A DNA stretch of 34,243 bases, from NCBI RefSeq assembly GCF_006538745.1, contig NZ_BJLR01000008.1, forward strand, positions 1 through 34,243. Direction: 5' to 3'. A program made the translations under genes and the position numbers. The notes under the pieces are model-generated. The model had not been told where the DNA came from, searched no databases, and saw nothing but the letters and a program-made list of their open reading frames with translations. The number at the start of each line of letters is the position of its first letter. The first letter of the stretch is position 1. The stretch is from Cellulomonas cellasea (GTDB lineage Bacteria; Actinomycetota; Actinomycetes; Actinomycetales; Cellulomonadaceae). Of this stretch, positions 23,621 to 31,226 are shown piece by piece.

Positions 23621-24868
23621 ATGTCGCAGACCACCGACCGCACGCCCCGCAGCACGCGCCCCCAGCAGCCCACCCGCATGTCCGCGCTCGCGCTCGTGTG
23701 CACGCTCGCCGCCGGCGCCGCGCTCGCCACGCCCGCCGTCGCGCTCGCGGCCGGCCGCGGCCAGGATCACGGGCCCGGGAGCAGGCCCCGGACGGACGTC
23801 GTGCAGCAGGCGCTCGACCGGCTCGTCGACGAGCACGGGGTGCCGGCGGCGCTGGCGAACGTCACGGACCGCCGGGGCCGCGAGCGCGACCTCGTCGCCG
23901 GTGCCGGTGACCTGGCGACGGGTGAGCCCGTCCCCGTCGACGGGCAGGTGCGCGCGGGAAGCAACAGCAAGACGTTCGTCGCGGCCGTGGTGCTGCAGCT
24001 CGTCGGCGAGGGCCGCGTCGACCTCGACGCGTCGGTCGAGACGTACCTGCCGGGCGTCGTGCGGGGGCCCGTCGACGGGCACGACATCACCGTGCGGGAC
24101 CTGCTGCAGCACACGAGCGGGATCGGCAGCTTCACCGACGGCCCCCCGTTCGTCGTCGACGGCGTGCCCGCGCTCCGTGCGCTCAAGGACCGGTACATGG
24201 AGCCGCACGAGCTCGTCGCGCTCGGGCTCGCGCTGCCGCCGACCCCGCCCGGCGCGTGGTCGTACAGCAACACCAACTACGTGCTCGCCGGCCTGCTGGT
24301 GCAGAAGGTCACGGGGCGCCCGCTGGGCGAGGTCGTGACCGACCGCATCATCGAGCCGCTCGGCCTGACCGGCACGTACGTCCCGGCCCGTGGCGAGCGC
24401 GCGATCCGCGGCGAGCACCCGAGCGGGTACCACGCCGAGCCGATCGGGTCCGCGCTGTTCGAGCACACCGACATCGACACGTCGTCGTCCTGGGGCGCGG
24501 GTGACGTCGTGACCACGCCCGGCGACCTCAGCACGTTCTTCCGCGCGCTCCTGGCCGGCGAGGTCCTGCGCCCGGCCGAGCTCGAGCAGATGAAGGCCAC
24601 GGTCCCGATGGACCTGCCCGGCATCCCGGAGACGTGGCGCTACGGGCTGGGGCTGCAGTCGACCGAGCTGAGCTGCGGCGAGCTCGCGTGGGGCCACGGC
24701 GGGATCATCCCCGGCTACCAGACCGACGGCGGCGTCACGGAGGACGGCCGGGCGATCATGGTCGCGACCACGACCGCGCACTTCGCGCTGCCGACCGACA
24801 CGGGCGTGGCGGTCTCGGACGAGGTGCTCGCGCTCGTCGACACGGTGCTCTGCTCCGGCCGCTCCTGA
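23621..24868 (+). CDS. Secreted serine hydrolase, beta-lactamase/D-Ala-D-Ala carboxypeptidase family
   Basis: A 415-aa serine hydrolase of the class C beta-lactamase fold. The export signal spans about residues 18-44 (MSALALVCTLAAGAALATPAVALAAG). Catalytic motifs are in order: SxxK as GSNSKTF (about residue 115), YxN as WSYSNTNY (about 215) and HxG as WGHGGIIPG (about 360). Family landmarks VRDLLQHTSGIG and NTNYVLAGLLVQKVTGRPLGEVV are present. Likely substrates are peptidoglycan stem peptides or other amides/esters; similarity to R61-type DD-peptidases does not settle this. The ATG at 23621 has GAGGAGA upstream. It is followed by a strong hairpin. Confidence 0.92.
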   Translation: MSQTTDRTPRSTRPQQPTRMSALALVCTLAAGAALATPAVALAAGRGQDHGPGSRPRTDVVQQALDRLVDEHGVPAALANVTDRRGRERDLVAGAGDLATGEPVPVDGQVRAGSNSKTFVAAVVLQLVGEGRVDLDASVETYLPGVVRGPVDGHDITVRDLLQHTSGIGSFTDGPPFVVDGVPALRALKDRYMEPHELVALGLALPPTPPGAWSYSNTNYVLAGLLVQKVTGRPLGEVVTDRIIEPLGLTGTYVPARGERAIRGEHPSGYHAEPIGSALFEHTDIDTSSSWGAGDVVTTPGDLSTFFRALLAGEVLRPAELEQMKATVPMDLPGIPETWRYGLGLQSTELSCGELAWGHGGIIPGYQTDGGVTEDGRAIMVATTTAHFALPTDTGVAVSDEVLALVDTVLCSGRS

Positions 24869-24884
24869 CCCTCGCTCAGCCCGC

Positions 24885-24932
24885 CCGACGGGCCCCTCCC
24901 CGACCGCACGGTCGGCGGGCGGGGCCCGTCGG
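24885..24932. terminator. Two-tier hairpin terminator
   Basis: Outer 12-bp stem CCGACGGGCCCC / GGGGCCCGTCGG with an inner CGACC-gcac-GGTCG hairpin, 16 nt after the stop at 24868. Confidence 0.8.
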
Positions 24933-24952
24933 CGCGTCACCCGTTCGAGATG

Positions 24953-24966
24953 CTCAGCATGCTGAG
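24953..24966. promoter_or_regulatory. 14-bp perfect palindrome upstream of the TspO-like gene
   Basis: CTCAGCATGCTGAG reads the same on both strands and sits 19 bp before the ATG at 24985, overlapping the expected -10/-35 region. It looks like the operator of a PadR-, TetR- or MarR-type repressor; no regulator gene is adjacent. Confidence 0.55.
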
Positions 24967-24984
24967 TACCGGCATGCTGGACGC

Positions 24985-25812
24985 ATGCAGACCCCGAGCA
25001 CGGCAGCCGCTGCCCCCGTCACGTCCCAGGACCGGGTCCGTCAGGTCACCGTCCTGGTCGGTGCCGCCGTCGCCATCGCGGGGGCCGCCGTCGGCTCCGG
25101 CGCGTTCGGCGGGCAGCCCATCGCCGAGGCCGCAGGCGGCGCGCTGTCCGCGACCGCGACACCCCTGGCCCCTGACTCCCCCGCGTTCTCCATCTGGTCG
25201 GTCATCTACACCGGGCTCGCGGTCTTCGCCGTCGTGCAGGCGCTGCCCCGCCGGGCGACCGACCCCCGCCTGCGCGCGGTCTCGTGGTGGGTGCTCGCGT
25301 CGATGCTGCTCAACGCGCTGTGGATCGCCGTCGTCCAGGCCGGCTCGGTCGTCGGCAGCGTCGTCGTCATCCTCACGCTGCTCGCCGTGCTCGCGACGAT
25401 CTTCGTCCGGCTCGTGCGGATCCCGCACACGGGCGCCGCGACGTCGTGGGTCACGGACGTGACCGCCGGGCTCTATCTCGGCTGGGTCAGCGTCGCGTCG
25501 CTCGCGAACATCGCCGCGTTCCTCGCGTCCGCCGGGGTCGGGGAGCTCGGGCTCGGCGCGACGGCGTGGTCGGTGGTCGTGCTGGCCGCCGCGGCGGCGC
25601 TCGCCGTCGCGTACGCGGTGTTCGCGCGGACGCGCCCGAGCGTCGTCGTCCCGGCCGGGCTCGCGATGGCGTGGGGCCTCGCGTGGATCGGGCTCGGCCG
25701 GACGAACGGGCCGGTGCTCGACGGGACGGTCGCGACGGCCGCGTTCGCCGCCTCGGCAGTCGCGCTCCTCGCGCCGGTCGTGACGTCGCTCGCGGCGCGC
25801 CGGCGGGCCTGA
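24985..25812 (+). CDS. TspO/MBR-like (tryptophan-rich sensory) membrane protein
   Basis: A 275-aa protein with about seven to nine transmembrane helices. The PDSPAFSIWSVIYTGLAVFAVVQALP segment matches the extended TspO/MBR relatives (F-x-I-W-x-x-I-Y), with LLNALWIAVVQAG and AGLYLGWVSVASLANIAAFL following. Classical TspO proteins (about 160 aa) bind tetrapyrroles; these longer relatives are annotated as tryptophan-rich sensory proteins and their role is unknown. The ATG at 24985 lies six bases after CATGCT, a possible weak leaderless -10. The palindrome just upstream suggests repression by a dimeric regulator. Confidence 0.78.
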   Translation: MQTPSTAAAAPVTSQDRVRQVTVLVGAAVAIAGAAVGSGAFGGQPIAEAAGGALSATATPLAPDSPAFSIWSVIYTGLAVFAVVQALPRRATDPRLRAVSWWVLASMLLNALWIAVVQAGSVVGSVVVILTLLAVLATIFVRLVRIPHTGAATSWVTDVTAGLYLGWVSVASLANIAAFLASAGVGELGLGATAWSVVVLAAAAALAVAYAVFARTRPSVVVPAGLAMAWGLAWIGLGRTNGPVLDGTVATAAFAASAVALLAPVVTSLAARRRA

Positions 25813-25904
25813 GGGCGACGGCCCGGAGGCGACGGGCCTGAGGCGCGACGACGGGTCGAGCCGCACCCGCGACAGCCACCGGTGCGGTGCGGGATGCTCG
25901 CGCG

Positions 25905-26198
25905 ATGGAGCTCGAGCTCAGCGGCGAGATCATCTGGTGGCGCGGCCCCTCGCCGTACCACTACGTCCCGGTGCCGACCGAGCAGAGCGCCGCCATCAGA
26001 GCCGTGGCGTCGCAGGTCACGTACGGGTGGGGCGTCATCCCCGTGCTCGCGCGGATCGGCGGCACCGCGTGGGAGACGTCGCTGTTCCCGCGGGACGGCC
26101 GCTACCTCGTGCCGGTCAAGGCGGCGGTCCGCCGGGCCGAGGGGCTCGAGCTGGGCGACACGGTCACGGTGCGGCTCGTCCTGGGCCCCGCTCGCTGA
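25905..26198 (+). CDS. DUF1905 domain protein
   Basis: A 97-aa protein that is almost entirely a DUF1905 domain: ELSGEIIWWRGPSPYHYVPVP, then VASQVTYGWGVIPVLARIGGTAWETSLFPRDGRYLVPVKAAVRRAEGLELGDTVTVRL. The family is a small beta-barrel of unknown function, often encoded alone or fused to YdeI/OmdA-like domains; no such fusion is seen. The ATG at 25905 was preferred to an in-frame GTG at 25887 because the domain begins immediately after it. GATGCT six bases upstream may be a leaderless -10. Confidence 0.85.
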   Translation: MELELSGEIIWWRGPSPYHYVPVPTEQSAAIRAVASQVTYGWGVIPVLARIGGTAWETSLFPRDGRYLVPVKAAVRRAEGLELGDTVTVRLVLGPAR

Positions 26199-26329
26199 CG
26201 GCCGCGACCCGTCGAGCCGCCTGCGGACGTGCGCACGCCGTCGCACCCCGCGCCCGGCGTCGCGCCGTGCCGCGTCGGCCCGCGCCGGACCCGCGCGGAA
26301 AGAGGCGGCCGCCCGCACCCGGCCGTGGC

Positions 26330-26335
26330 TATCGT
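26330..26335 (+). promoter_or_regulatory. -10 element of a leaderless promoter for the M3 peptidase
   Basis: TATCGT, six bases before the ATG at 26342. Confidence 0.5.
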
Positions 26336-26341
26336 CGCCTC

Positions 26342-28267
26342 ATGCCCCTCGCGCAGCCCACCGCGTTCCCCGCCGAGCCCGACGCCTGGCCGGCCTACCT
26401 CGAGACCACCATCGACTCCGCGCTCGACGACGCCCGCGCCCTCCTCGCTCGCCTCAAGGACGGCACCGCCCGCACCGCCACCGAGGTCCTCGACCTCTGG
26501 AACGACGCCGACGTCGCGATCGCGACCGCGTCCTCCGCCGCCCACCTGCTCGCCGAGGTGCACCCCGACGCCGCCCTGCGCGCGGCGGCCGAGGAGCGTG
26601 CGCAGGCCGCGGAGGACCTCGTGACGCAGCGCGGCCTCGACCACGAGCTGTGGCAGGTGCTCGCCGCGACCGATCCCGAGGGCCTCGACGCGGCCGCCAC
26701 CCGGGTTCGCGAGCACGTCCTGCGCGACTTCCGCCGCGCCGGCGTCGACCGCTCGCCCGAGGACCGCGAGCGCCTGCGCGCGCTCGCTCAGCGGTGCACC
26801 GAGCTGGGCCTCGAGTTCGCCCGCAACATCCGCGACGACGTCCGCACGGTCCGCGTGCGCCCCGAGCAGCTCGCCGGGCTGCCCGAGGACTTCCTCGCCG
26901 AGCACCCCGCCGACGACGAGGGGCTCGTCACGCTGACCACCGAGTACCCCGACCTGCTGCCGGTCCGCACGTACGCGACCGACCCCGGGGTGCGCCTGGC
27001 CCTGACGCGGGAGCACCAGCGGATCGGCTGGCCGGCCAACGAGCCCGTCCTCGCGGAGCTGCTCCGGCTCCGCGCCGAGCGCGCCGCGCTGCTGGGCTAC
27101 CCGGACTGGCCCACGTACGACGCCGAGGTCAAGATGATCGGCTCGGGGACGGCGATCGCCGACCTCGTCGAGCGGCTCGACGCGCTCACGGCGGCCGCGT
27201 CGGCCCACGACGTCGACGTGATGCTCGCGCGGTACCGCGAGGACGTCCCCGGTGCCACGGCCGTGACCCCGGCGGACAACCTGTTCTACGAGCAGGTCGT
27301 CAAGAGCGAGCAGTACGGCGTCGACGCGCGCGAGGTGCGCGAGTACTTCCGCTACGAGGCCGTGAAGCCCGGAGTGCTCGGCGTCATGGAGCGCCTCTTC
27401 GGCATCGCGCTCGAGCGGGTCGACGCCCCGACGTGGCACGAGGACGTCGAGGTCTACGACGTGACCGATGGCGGCCGCGCGATCGGGCGCGTCTACCTCG
27501 ACATGCACCCGCGCGCCGGGAAGTTCAACCACGCCGCGCAGTTCCCGCTGCGTCCGGGGATCGCGGGCCGGTCGCTGCCCGAGGGCGCGCTCGTGTGCAA
27601 CTTCCCGACCGGGTTGCTCGAGCACGACGACGTGCTGACGTTCTTCCACGAGCTCGGGCACCTGGTGCACGAGGTCCTGGGCGGGCACCAGCCGTGGGCC
27701 ATGTTCTCGGGCGTCGCGACCGAGTGGGACTTCGTCGAGGCGCCCAGCCAGCTCCTCGAGGAGTGGGGCTGGGACGCGGGCGTGCTCGCGTCGTTCGCGA
27801 CGAACGCCGCCGGCGAGCCGATCCCCGCCGCGCTCGTCGAGCGGATGCGGCGTGCGGACGCGTTCGCCCGCGGTGCGTGGACCCGGCGTCAGCTCAACTT
27901 CACGGCGCTGTCGTACAGCCTGCACGCCGACCCGCCCGTGGACCTGGCGTCGTTCACCGCCGACGTCGACGCGCGCTTCGGCCCCTACGCGCCGGTCGCG
28001 GACAGCCACCAGTACGCGGGCTTCGGGCACCTCGACGAGTACGGCTCCGCGTACTACACGTACCTCTGGAGCCTCGTCATCGCCAAGGACCTGCGCACCG
28101 CGTTCACCGACGGGCTCATGGACCCCGCGGTCGGCCGCCGCTACCGCGAGACGGTCCTCGAGCCGGGCGGGTCCGCGGACGCCGCCGAGCTCGTCGAGCG
28201 GTTCCTCGGGCGGCCGTCGTCGTTCGCGGCGTTCGAGGCGTGGCTCGCGGAGGGCACGACGGCCTGA
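26342..28267 (+). CDS. M3-family zinc metallopeptidase (thimet oligopeptidase/Dcp-like)
   Basis: A 641-aa cytosolic oligopeptidase of family M3. The zinc site is FFHELGHLVHEVLGG (HExxH near residue 436), with the third ligand Glu in EAPSQLLEEW about 25 residues later. Other M3 features are MHPRAGKFNHAAQFPLRPG upstream of the active site and HQYAGFGHLDEYGSAYYTYLWSLVIAKDL near the C-terminus, which contains the transition-state Tyr/His loop. Length is typical for the family. It probably degrades short peptides in general protein turnover. No signal peptide. The ATG is six bases after a TATCGT -10 element, indicating a leaderless message. Confidence 0.95.
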   Translation: MPLAQPTAFPAEPDAWPAYLETTIDSALDDARALLARLKDGTARTATEVLDLWNDADVAIATASSAAHLLAEVHPDAALRAAAEERAQAAEDLVTQRGLDHELWQVLAATDPEGLDAAATRVREHVLRDFRRAGVDRSPEDRERLRALAQRCTELGLEFARNIRDDVRTVRVRPEQLAGLPEDFLAEHPADDEGLVTLTTEYPDLLPVRTYATDPGVRLALTREHQRIGWPANEPVLAELLRLRAERAALLGYPDWPTYDAEVKMIGSGTAIADLVERLDALTAAASAHDVDVMLARYREDVPGATAVTPADNLFYEQVVKSEQYGVDAREVREYFRYEAVKPGVLGVMERLFGIALERVDAPTWHEDVEVYDVTDGGRAIGRVYLDMHPRAGKFNHAAQFPLRPGIAGRSLPEGALVCNFPTGLLEHDDVLTFFHELGHLVHEVLGGHQPWAMFSGVATEWDFVEAPSQLLEEWGWDAGVLASFATNAAGEPIPAALVERMRRADAFARGAWTRRQLNFTALSYSLHADPPVDLASFTADVDARFGPYAPVADSHQYAGFGHLDEYGSAYYTYLWSLVIAKDLRTAFTDGLMDPAVGRRYRETVLEPGGSADAAELVERFLGRPSSFAAFEAWLAEGTTA

Positions 28268-28275
28268 CGACCGGG

Positions 28276-28302
28276 TGTCACAGCGCGGCCCCGGCCGGTG
28301 TC
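28276..28302 (+). promoter_or_regulatory. ECF41-type sigma promoter
   Basis: TGTCACA (28276-28282), 16 bp, then TGTC (28299-28302). The ECF41 target motif I know is TGTCACA in the -35 region and CGTC in the -10 region with about 16 bp between; here only one base differs. It lies 42 bp upstream of the CMD-family gene that precedes the ECF41 gene, so the operon is probably autoregulated. Confidence 0.75.
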
Positions 28303-28343
28303 TTCATGTCGACGGACCCACGACCGACGACACAGGAGCAGCC

Positions 28344-28934
28344 ATGACCACCCCGACGCGCGTCCCCCCGACCGAGATCACCGGCGCCTACGGGAGCATG
28401 GTGAAGCTCGTGGCCCGCACGATGTTCGGCCGCGTGCCCGACTCCGTGGGCGTGCTGTGGCACCACCCGGCGGTCATGAAGGCCTCGATGGGCCTCGGGC
28501 GCAAGGTCGAGCGCTGGGACGCGCTCGACCCTGACCTGGCGTCGTACGCGGCGATGGCGGCGGCCGCGACGATCGGCTGCGGCTTCTGCCTCGACCTGCA
28601 GCACTTCGTCGCGCACAACCACGGGCTCGACGAGGCGAAGGTCCGCGAGGTCCCGCGCTGGCGGGAGTCGGCGGTCTTCAGCCTCCGCGAGCGCCGGGTC
28701 ATGGAATACGCGGAGACGGCCAGCCAGACGCCCCCGGCCGTGACCGACGCCCTGTCGGACGCGCTCCTGGCCGACCTCGGGCCCGCGGCGCTCGTCGAGC
28801 TCGCCGCGCGGGTCGCGTTCATGAACATGTCCGCGCGCATGAACCTCGCGCTCGGGATCCGCTCCGAGCACTTCTCCGACGCGTGCGGGCTGCCGCCGCT
28901 CGCCGTCCCGTCGCGTACAGCGGACGGCCGGTAG
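28344..28934 (+). CDS. Carboxymuconolactone decarboxylase/AhpD-family protein (ECF41 partner)
   Basis: A 196-aa all-helical protein of the CMD/AhpD superfamily. It has the redox motif C-x2-C within TIGCGFCLDLQHFVAHNHGL (cysteines near residues 79 and 82, followed by the family His), suggesting peroxidase- or disulfide-type activity rather than true decarboxylation. The ATG has AGGAG upstream. It is followed after 9 bp by an ECF41 sigma gene and preceded by an ECF41-type promoter. ECF41 genes are known to pair with carboxymuconolactone decarboxylases, oxidoreductases or epimerases. The physiological substrate is unknown. Confidence 0.92.
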   Translation: MTTPTRVPPTEITGAYGSMVKLVARTMFGRVPDSVGVLWHHPAVMKASMGLGRKVERWDALDPDLASYAAMAAAATIGCGFCLDLQHFVAHNHGLDEAKVREVPRWRESAVFSLRERRVMEYAETASQTPPAVTDALSDALLADLGPAALVELAARVAFMNMSARMNLALGIRSEHFSDACGLPPLAVPSRTADGR

Positions 28935-28943
28935 GGCGTCCCG

Positions 28944-29837
28944 GTGGCCGACGTCGCACGCCCGCACGACGACCCGTTCGTCGTCCACCGCCGCCTGCTG
29001 TTCACCGTCGCGTACGAGATGCTCGGCTCGGCCGGCGACGCCGAGGACGTGCTGCAGGAGTCGTGGCTGCGGTGGGCGTCGGTCGACCGCGCCGAGGTCC
29101 GCGACGCCCGCGCCTACCTCGTGCGCGTCGTGACCCGGCAGGCGCTCAACCACCTGCGCACCGTGTCGCGGCGCCGCGAGGACTACGTCGGCGAGTGGCT
29201 CCCGGAGCCGCTGCTCACCGGGCCCGACGTGGCCGACGACATCGCGCTCGCGGAGAGCGTCTCCCTCGCGATGCTCACCGTGCTCGAGACGCTCGGGCCC
29301 GCCGAGCGCGTGGTGTTCGTGCTGCGCGAGGTCTTCGACGTGCCGTACGACGAGATCGCCGACGCCGTCGGGAAGACGCCGGCGGCGGTGCGGCAGATCG
29401 CCCACCGGGCCCAGGCCCACGTCGCCGCGCGGCGACCGCGGGTCCGGGTCGTCGCCGCCGAGCACGAGCGGGTCGTCGCCCGGCTCGTCGCGGCGCTCAA
29501 CACCGGCGACCTCGACGCGCTCCTCGCCGTCCTCGCGCCCGACGTCGTCGCGGTGGCGGACGGCGGCGGTCGGGTCCGCGGCGCCGCACGGAGGCCGATC
29601 GTCGGCGCGGTGCGGCTCGCGCGCTACCTCGTCGGCGGCATGGCGAGGGCCGAGGGGACCCTCGTCGCCGAGGTCGCCTGGGTCAACGGGGAGCCCGGGC
29701 TGCGGATGGAGCTCGACGGGCACCTCGTCGCCGTCGTGGGGTTCACCGTCGCCGACGGCCGCGTGACGCACGTGTGGTCGATCGCGAACCCCGACAAGCT
29801 CGGGTGGCTCGGCGAGGAGGTGGACCTGAGCCGGTGA
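28944..29837 (+). CDS. ECF41-family (SigJ-type) RNA polymerase sigma factor
   Basis: A 297-aa ECF sigma factor with a C-terminal SnoaL-like extension. Region 2 is visible as DPFVVHRRLLFTVAYEMLGSAGDAEDVLQESWLRW, region 4 as LGPAERVVFVLREVFDVPYDEIADAVGKTPAAVRQIAHRAQAHV. All three ECF41 hallmarks are present: WLPEP in the linker (about 87), DGGGR (about 207) and NPDKL (about 282). In this group the C-terminal domain, not a separate anti-sigma factor, controls activity, and none is encoded nearby. The GTG at 28944 is the first good start after the CMD gene, 9 bp downstream; the ribosome site is weak, so translation may depend on coupling. Confidence 0.94.
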   Translation: MADVARPHDDPFVVHRRLLFTVAYEMLGSAGDAEDVLQESWLRWASVDRAEVRDARAYLVRVVTRQALNHLRTVSRRREDYVGEWLPEPLLTGPDVADDIALAESVSLAMLTVLETLGPAERVVFVLREVFDVPYDEIADAVGKTPAAVRQIAHRAQAHVAARRPRVRVVAAEHERVVARLVAALNTGDLDALLAVLAPDVVAVADGGGRVRGAARRPIVGAVRLARYLVGGMARAEGTLVAEVAWVNGEPGLRMELDGHLVAVVGFTVADGRVTHVWSIANPDKLGWLGEEVDLSR

Positions 29838-29937
29838 CGCGGGCGTCGAGGCCGCCGCCGCATCAGGGGCGTCGGCGCCCTCGCCGTTGACAGGGTTGAG
29901 AGAATCGGCTCAGACCCCGAGCGCTCGAGGAGGCCCC

Positions 29938-30804
29938 ATGTCGAACCGGAGCTATCGTGGCCTCGACGTCACCGGAGCTCGAGGAGGCCGACACCCCGGC
30001 GGTCCTGGGGAGGAGCTCGCCGTGACGCGGCTGACGCTCGGCAACGTCGCCAAGGTGACGGCCGTCGTCGTCTTCCTGCCCCTGCACGCCTACCTGGTGC
30101 TCGTCATCGGCGCGGTGCGCAAGGACCTCAGGACGTCGCTGGAGGGCCTGCTCTACGCCGGGGCCTTCTCCACGGCGGTGTTCGTGCTCGACCCGTGGGG
30201 GCCGCCCGCCCTGCTCGCGCTGACGGCCATGGGCGCCTCGGGCGTGCGCTCCTGGCACCTGCGCGACCTGTGGCTGCCGGCGCGTCGCCCGTGGTGGAAG
30301 CGCGGCCCGGCCGCAGCGTTCACCGTCATCGAGGCGGTACGCACGCGCACCATCCCCGCCACGGGGTCGGAGCACCTCCCGTCGGCGGTCGCACGGGTCC
30401 GCAGGCAGGCCGACCGGAACAGGCACCGACTGCCGGGGGACGCGCACCGGACCGTCCTGCACATCTGCCAGGTGCTGGACGCCGTGATCGCGGCCGAGCA
30501 GCGTGCGCCCACCGCAGACCCGCGGTTCGAGTACGAGCTGGACGCGGTGGCCCGCGAGTACCTGCCGGCCGTGCTCAGCAACTACCTGGCGATCGCGCCG
30601 AGCAGGCTGCAGGAGCGCCAGCCCGACGGGCGCACCCCCGACGAGGAGCTGACCGAGCAGCTGCGGATCCTCGCCGGCCAGGCCGAGGCTCTCGACGCGA
30701 GCCGCCACCGTCGCCTGACGGCAGAGCTGAGCACCACCGGCAACTTCCTCCGGGACAAGTACGGGCACCGCCAGCTGGACGTCTCCGACTCCCGCGTCCC
30801 CTGA
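29938..30804 (+). CDS. Membrane protein of unknown function, 288 aa
   Basis: The N-terminal part contains two to three hydrophobic helices (NVAKVTAVVVFLPLHAYLVLVIGAV, LLYAGAFSTAVFVLDPWGPPALLAL). The rest is a soluble, charged, mostly helical domain of about 180 residues (SAVARVRRQADRNRHRLPGDAHRTVLHICQVLDAVIAAEQ, EYLPAVLSNYLAI, LTEQLRILAGQAEALDASRH). I do not recognise a family. Two starts are plausible: ATG 29938 with GAGGAGG four bases upstream, and GTG 30022 (VTRLTLGNVAK) with GGGGAGGAG upstream. The extra 28 residues are Gly/Arg-rich, and GCTCGAGGAGGCC is duplicated at about 29922 and 29975, so the later start may be the native one. Confidence 0.7.
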   Translation: MSNRSYRGLDVTGARGGRHPGGPGEELAVTRLTLGNVAKVTAVVVFLPLHAYLVLVIGAVRKDLRTSLEGLLYAGAFSTAVFVLDPWGPPALLALTAMGASGVRSWHLRDLWLPARRPWWKRGPAAAFTVIEAVRTRTIPATGSEHLPSAVARVRRQADRNRHRLPGDAHRTVLHICQVLDAVIAAEQRAPTADPRFEYELDAVAREYLPAVLSNYLAIAPSRLQERQPDGRTPDEELTEQLRILAGQAEALDASRHRRLTAELSTTGNFLRDKYGHRQLDVSDSRVP

Positions 30805-30874
30805 CTGCCGCCGCGCCGCCCGCACGTGTGCGCGGGTGCTGCGGCCCGCCCCATCGACCGGCCCGGGCATGACG

Positions 30875-30917
30875 GAACCCCCCGCGAGGAGCCCGTCCGG
30901 GCCCCCGCGAGGGGTTC
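30875..30917. terminator. Bidirectional terminator between a CDS and the tRNA gene
   Basis: GAACCCC (30875-30881) pairs with GGGGTTC (30911-30917), and the interior extends as CGCG/CGCG and GCCC/GGGC. It lies between the convergent membrane-protein gene and tRNA-Ser. Confidence 0.7.
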
Positions 30918-30956
30918 TGTCACTTCACGGGCCTGACCTGTGTCAGGACCCCAGAG

Positions 30957-31043
30957 CGGTAGCGGTGGGATTTGAACCCACGGTGGACTTTCACCCACAC
31001 ACGCTTTCGAGGCGTGCTCCTTAGGCCGCTCGGACACGCTACC
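30957..31043 (-). tRNA. tRNA-Ser (anticodon CGA)
   Basis: Read on the minus strand: acceptor GGTAGCG pairs with CGCTACC, followed by discriminator G. The anticodon arm is CACGC-CTCGAAA-GCGTG, giving anticodon CGA, which reads UCG. A long variable arm (class II) is present, and the T arm is GTGGG-TTCAAAT-CCCAC. These features identify serine. CCA is not encoded. The transcript runs toward the terminator at 30875-30917. Confidence 0.97.
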
Positions 31044-31214
31044 TCGCCGAGAAGGGTACCCGGTCGGAGGCCGTGGTCCGTAATCGGGCGGTCCGAGGCC
31101 CCCGCAGCCCGATCCGCGCCGCCCGCGCGGCGTCCCCGCACCGCCCCCGGCGGCGGTCGTCGGCAGGCACGTCCTGACCGCACCGCTCACCGGGAACCGC
31201 GCGCGGCCGCGTCG

Positions 31215-31220
31215 TACCGT
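31215..31220 (+). promoter_or_regulatory. -10 element of a leaderless promoter for the Sir2 gene
   Basis: TACCGT, six bases before the GTG at 31227. Confidence 0.45.
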
Positions 31221-31226
31221 GGACCG

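Noticed and set aside
23394-24338. Plus-strand ORF starting at GTG 23394 upstream of the serine hydrolase
   Set aside because: Runs in a different frame through the hydrolase gene with Arg/Ser-rich composition; a shadow.
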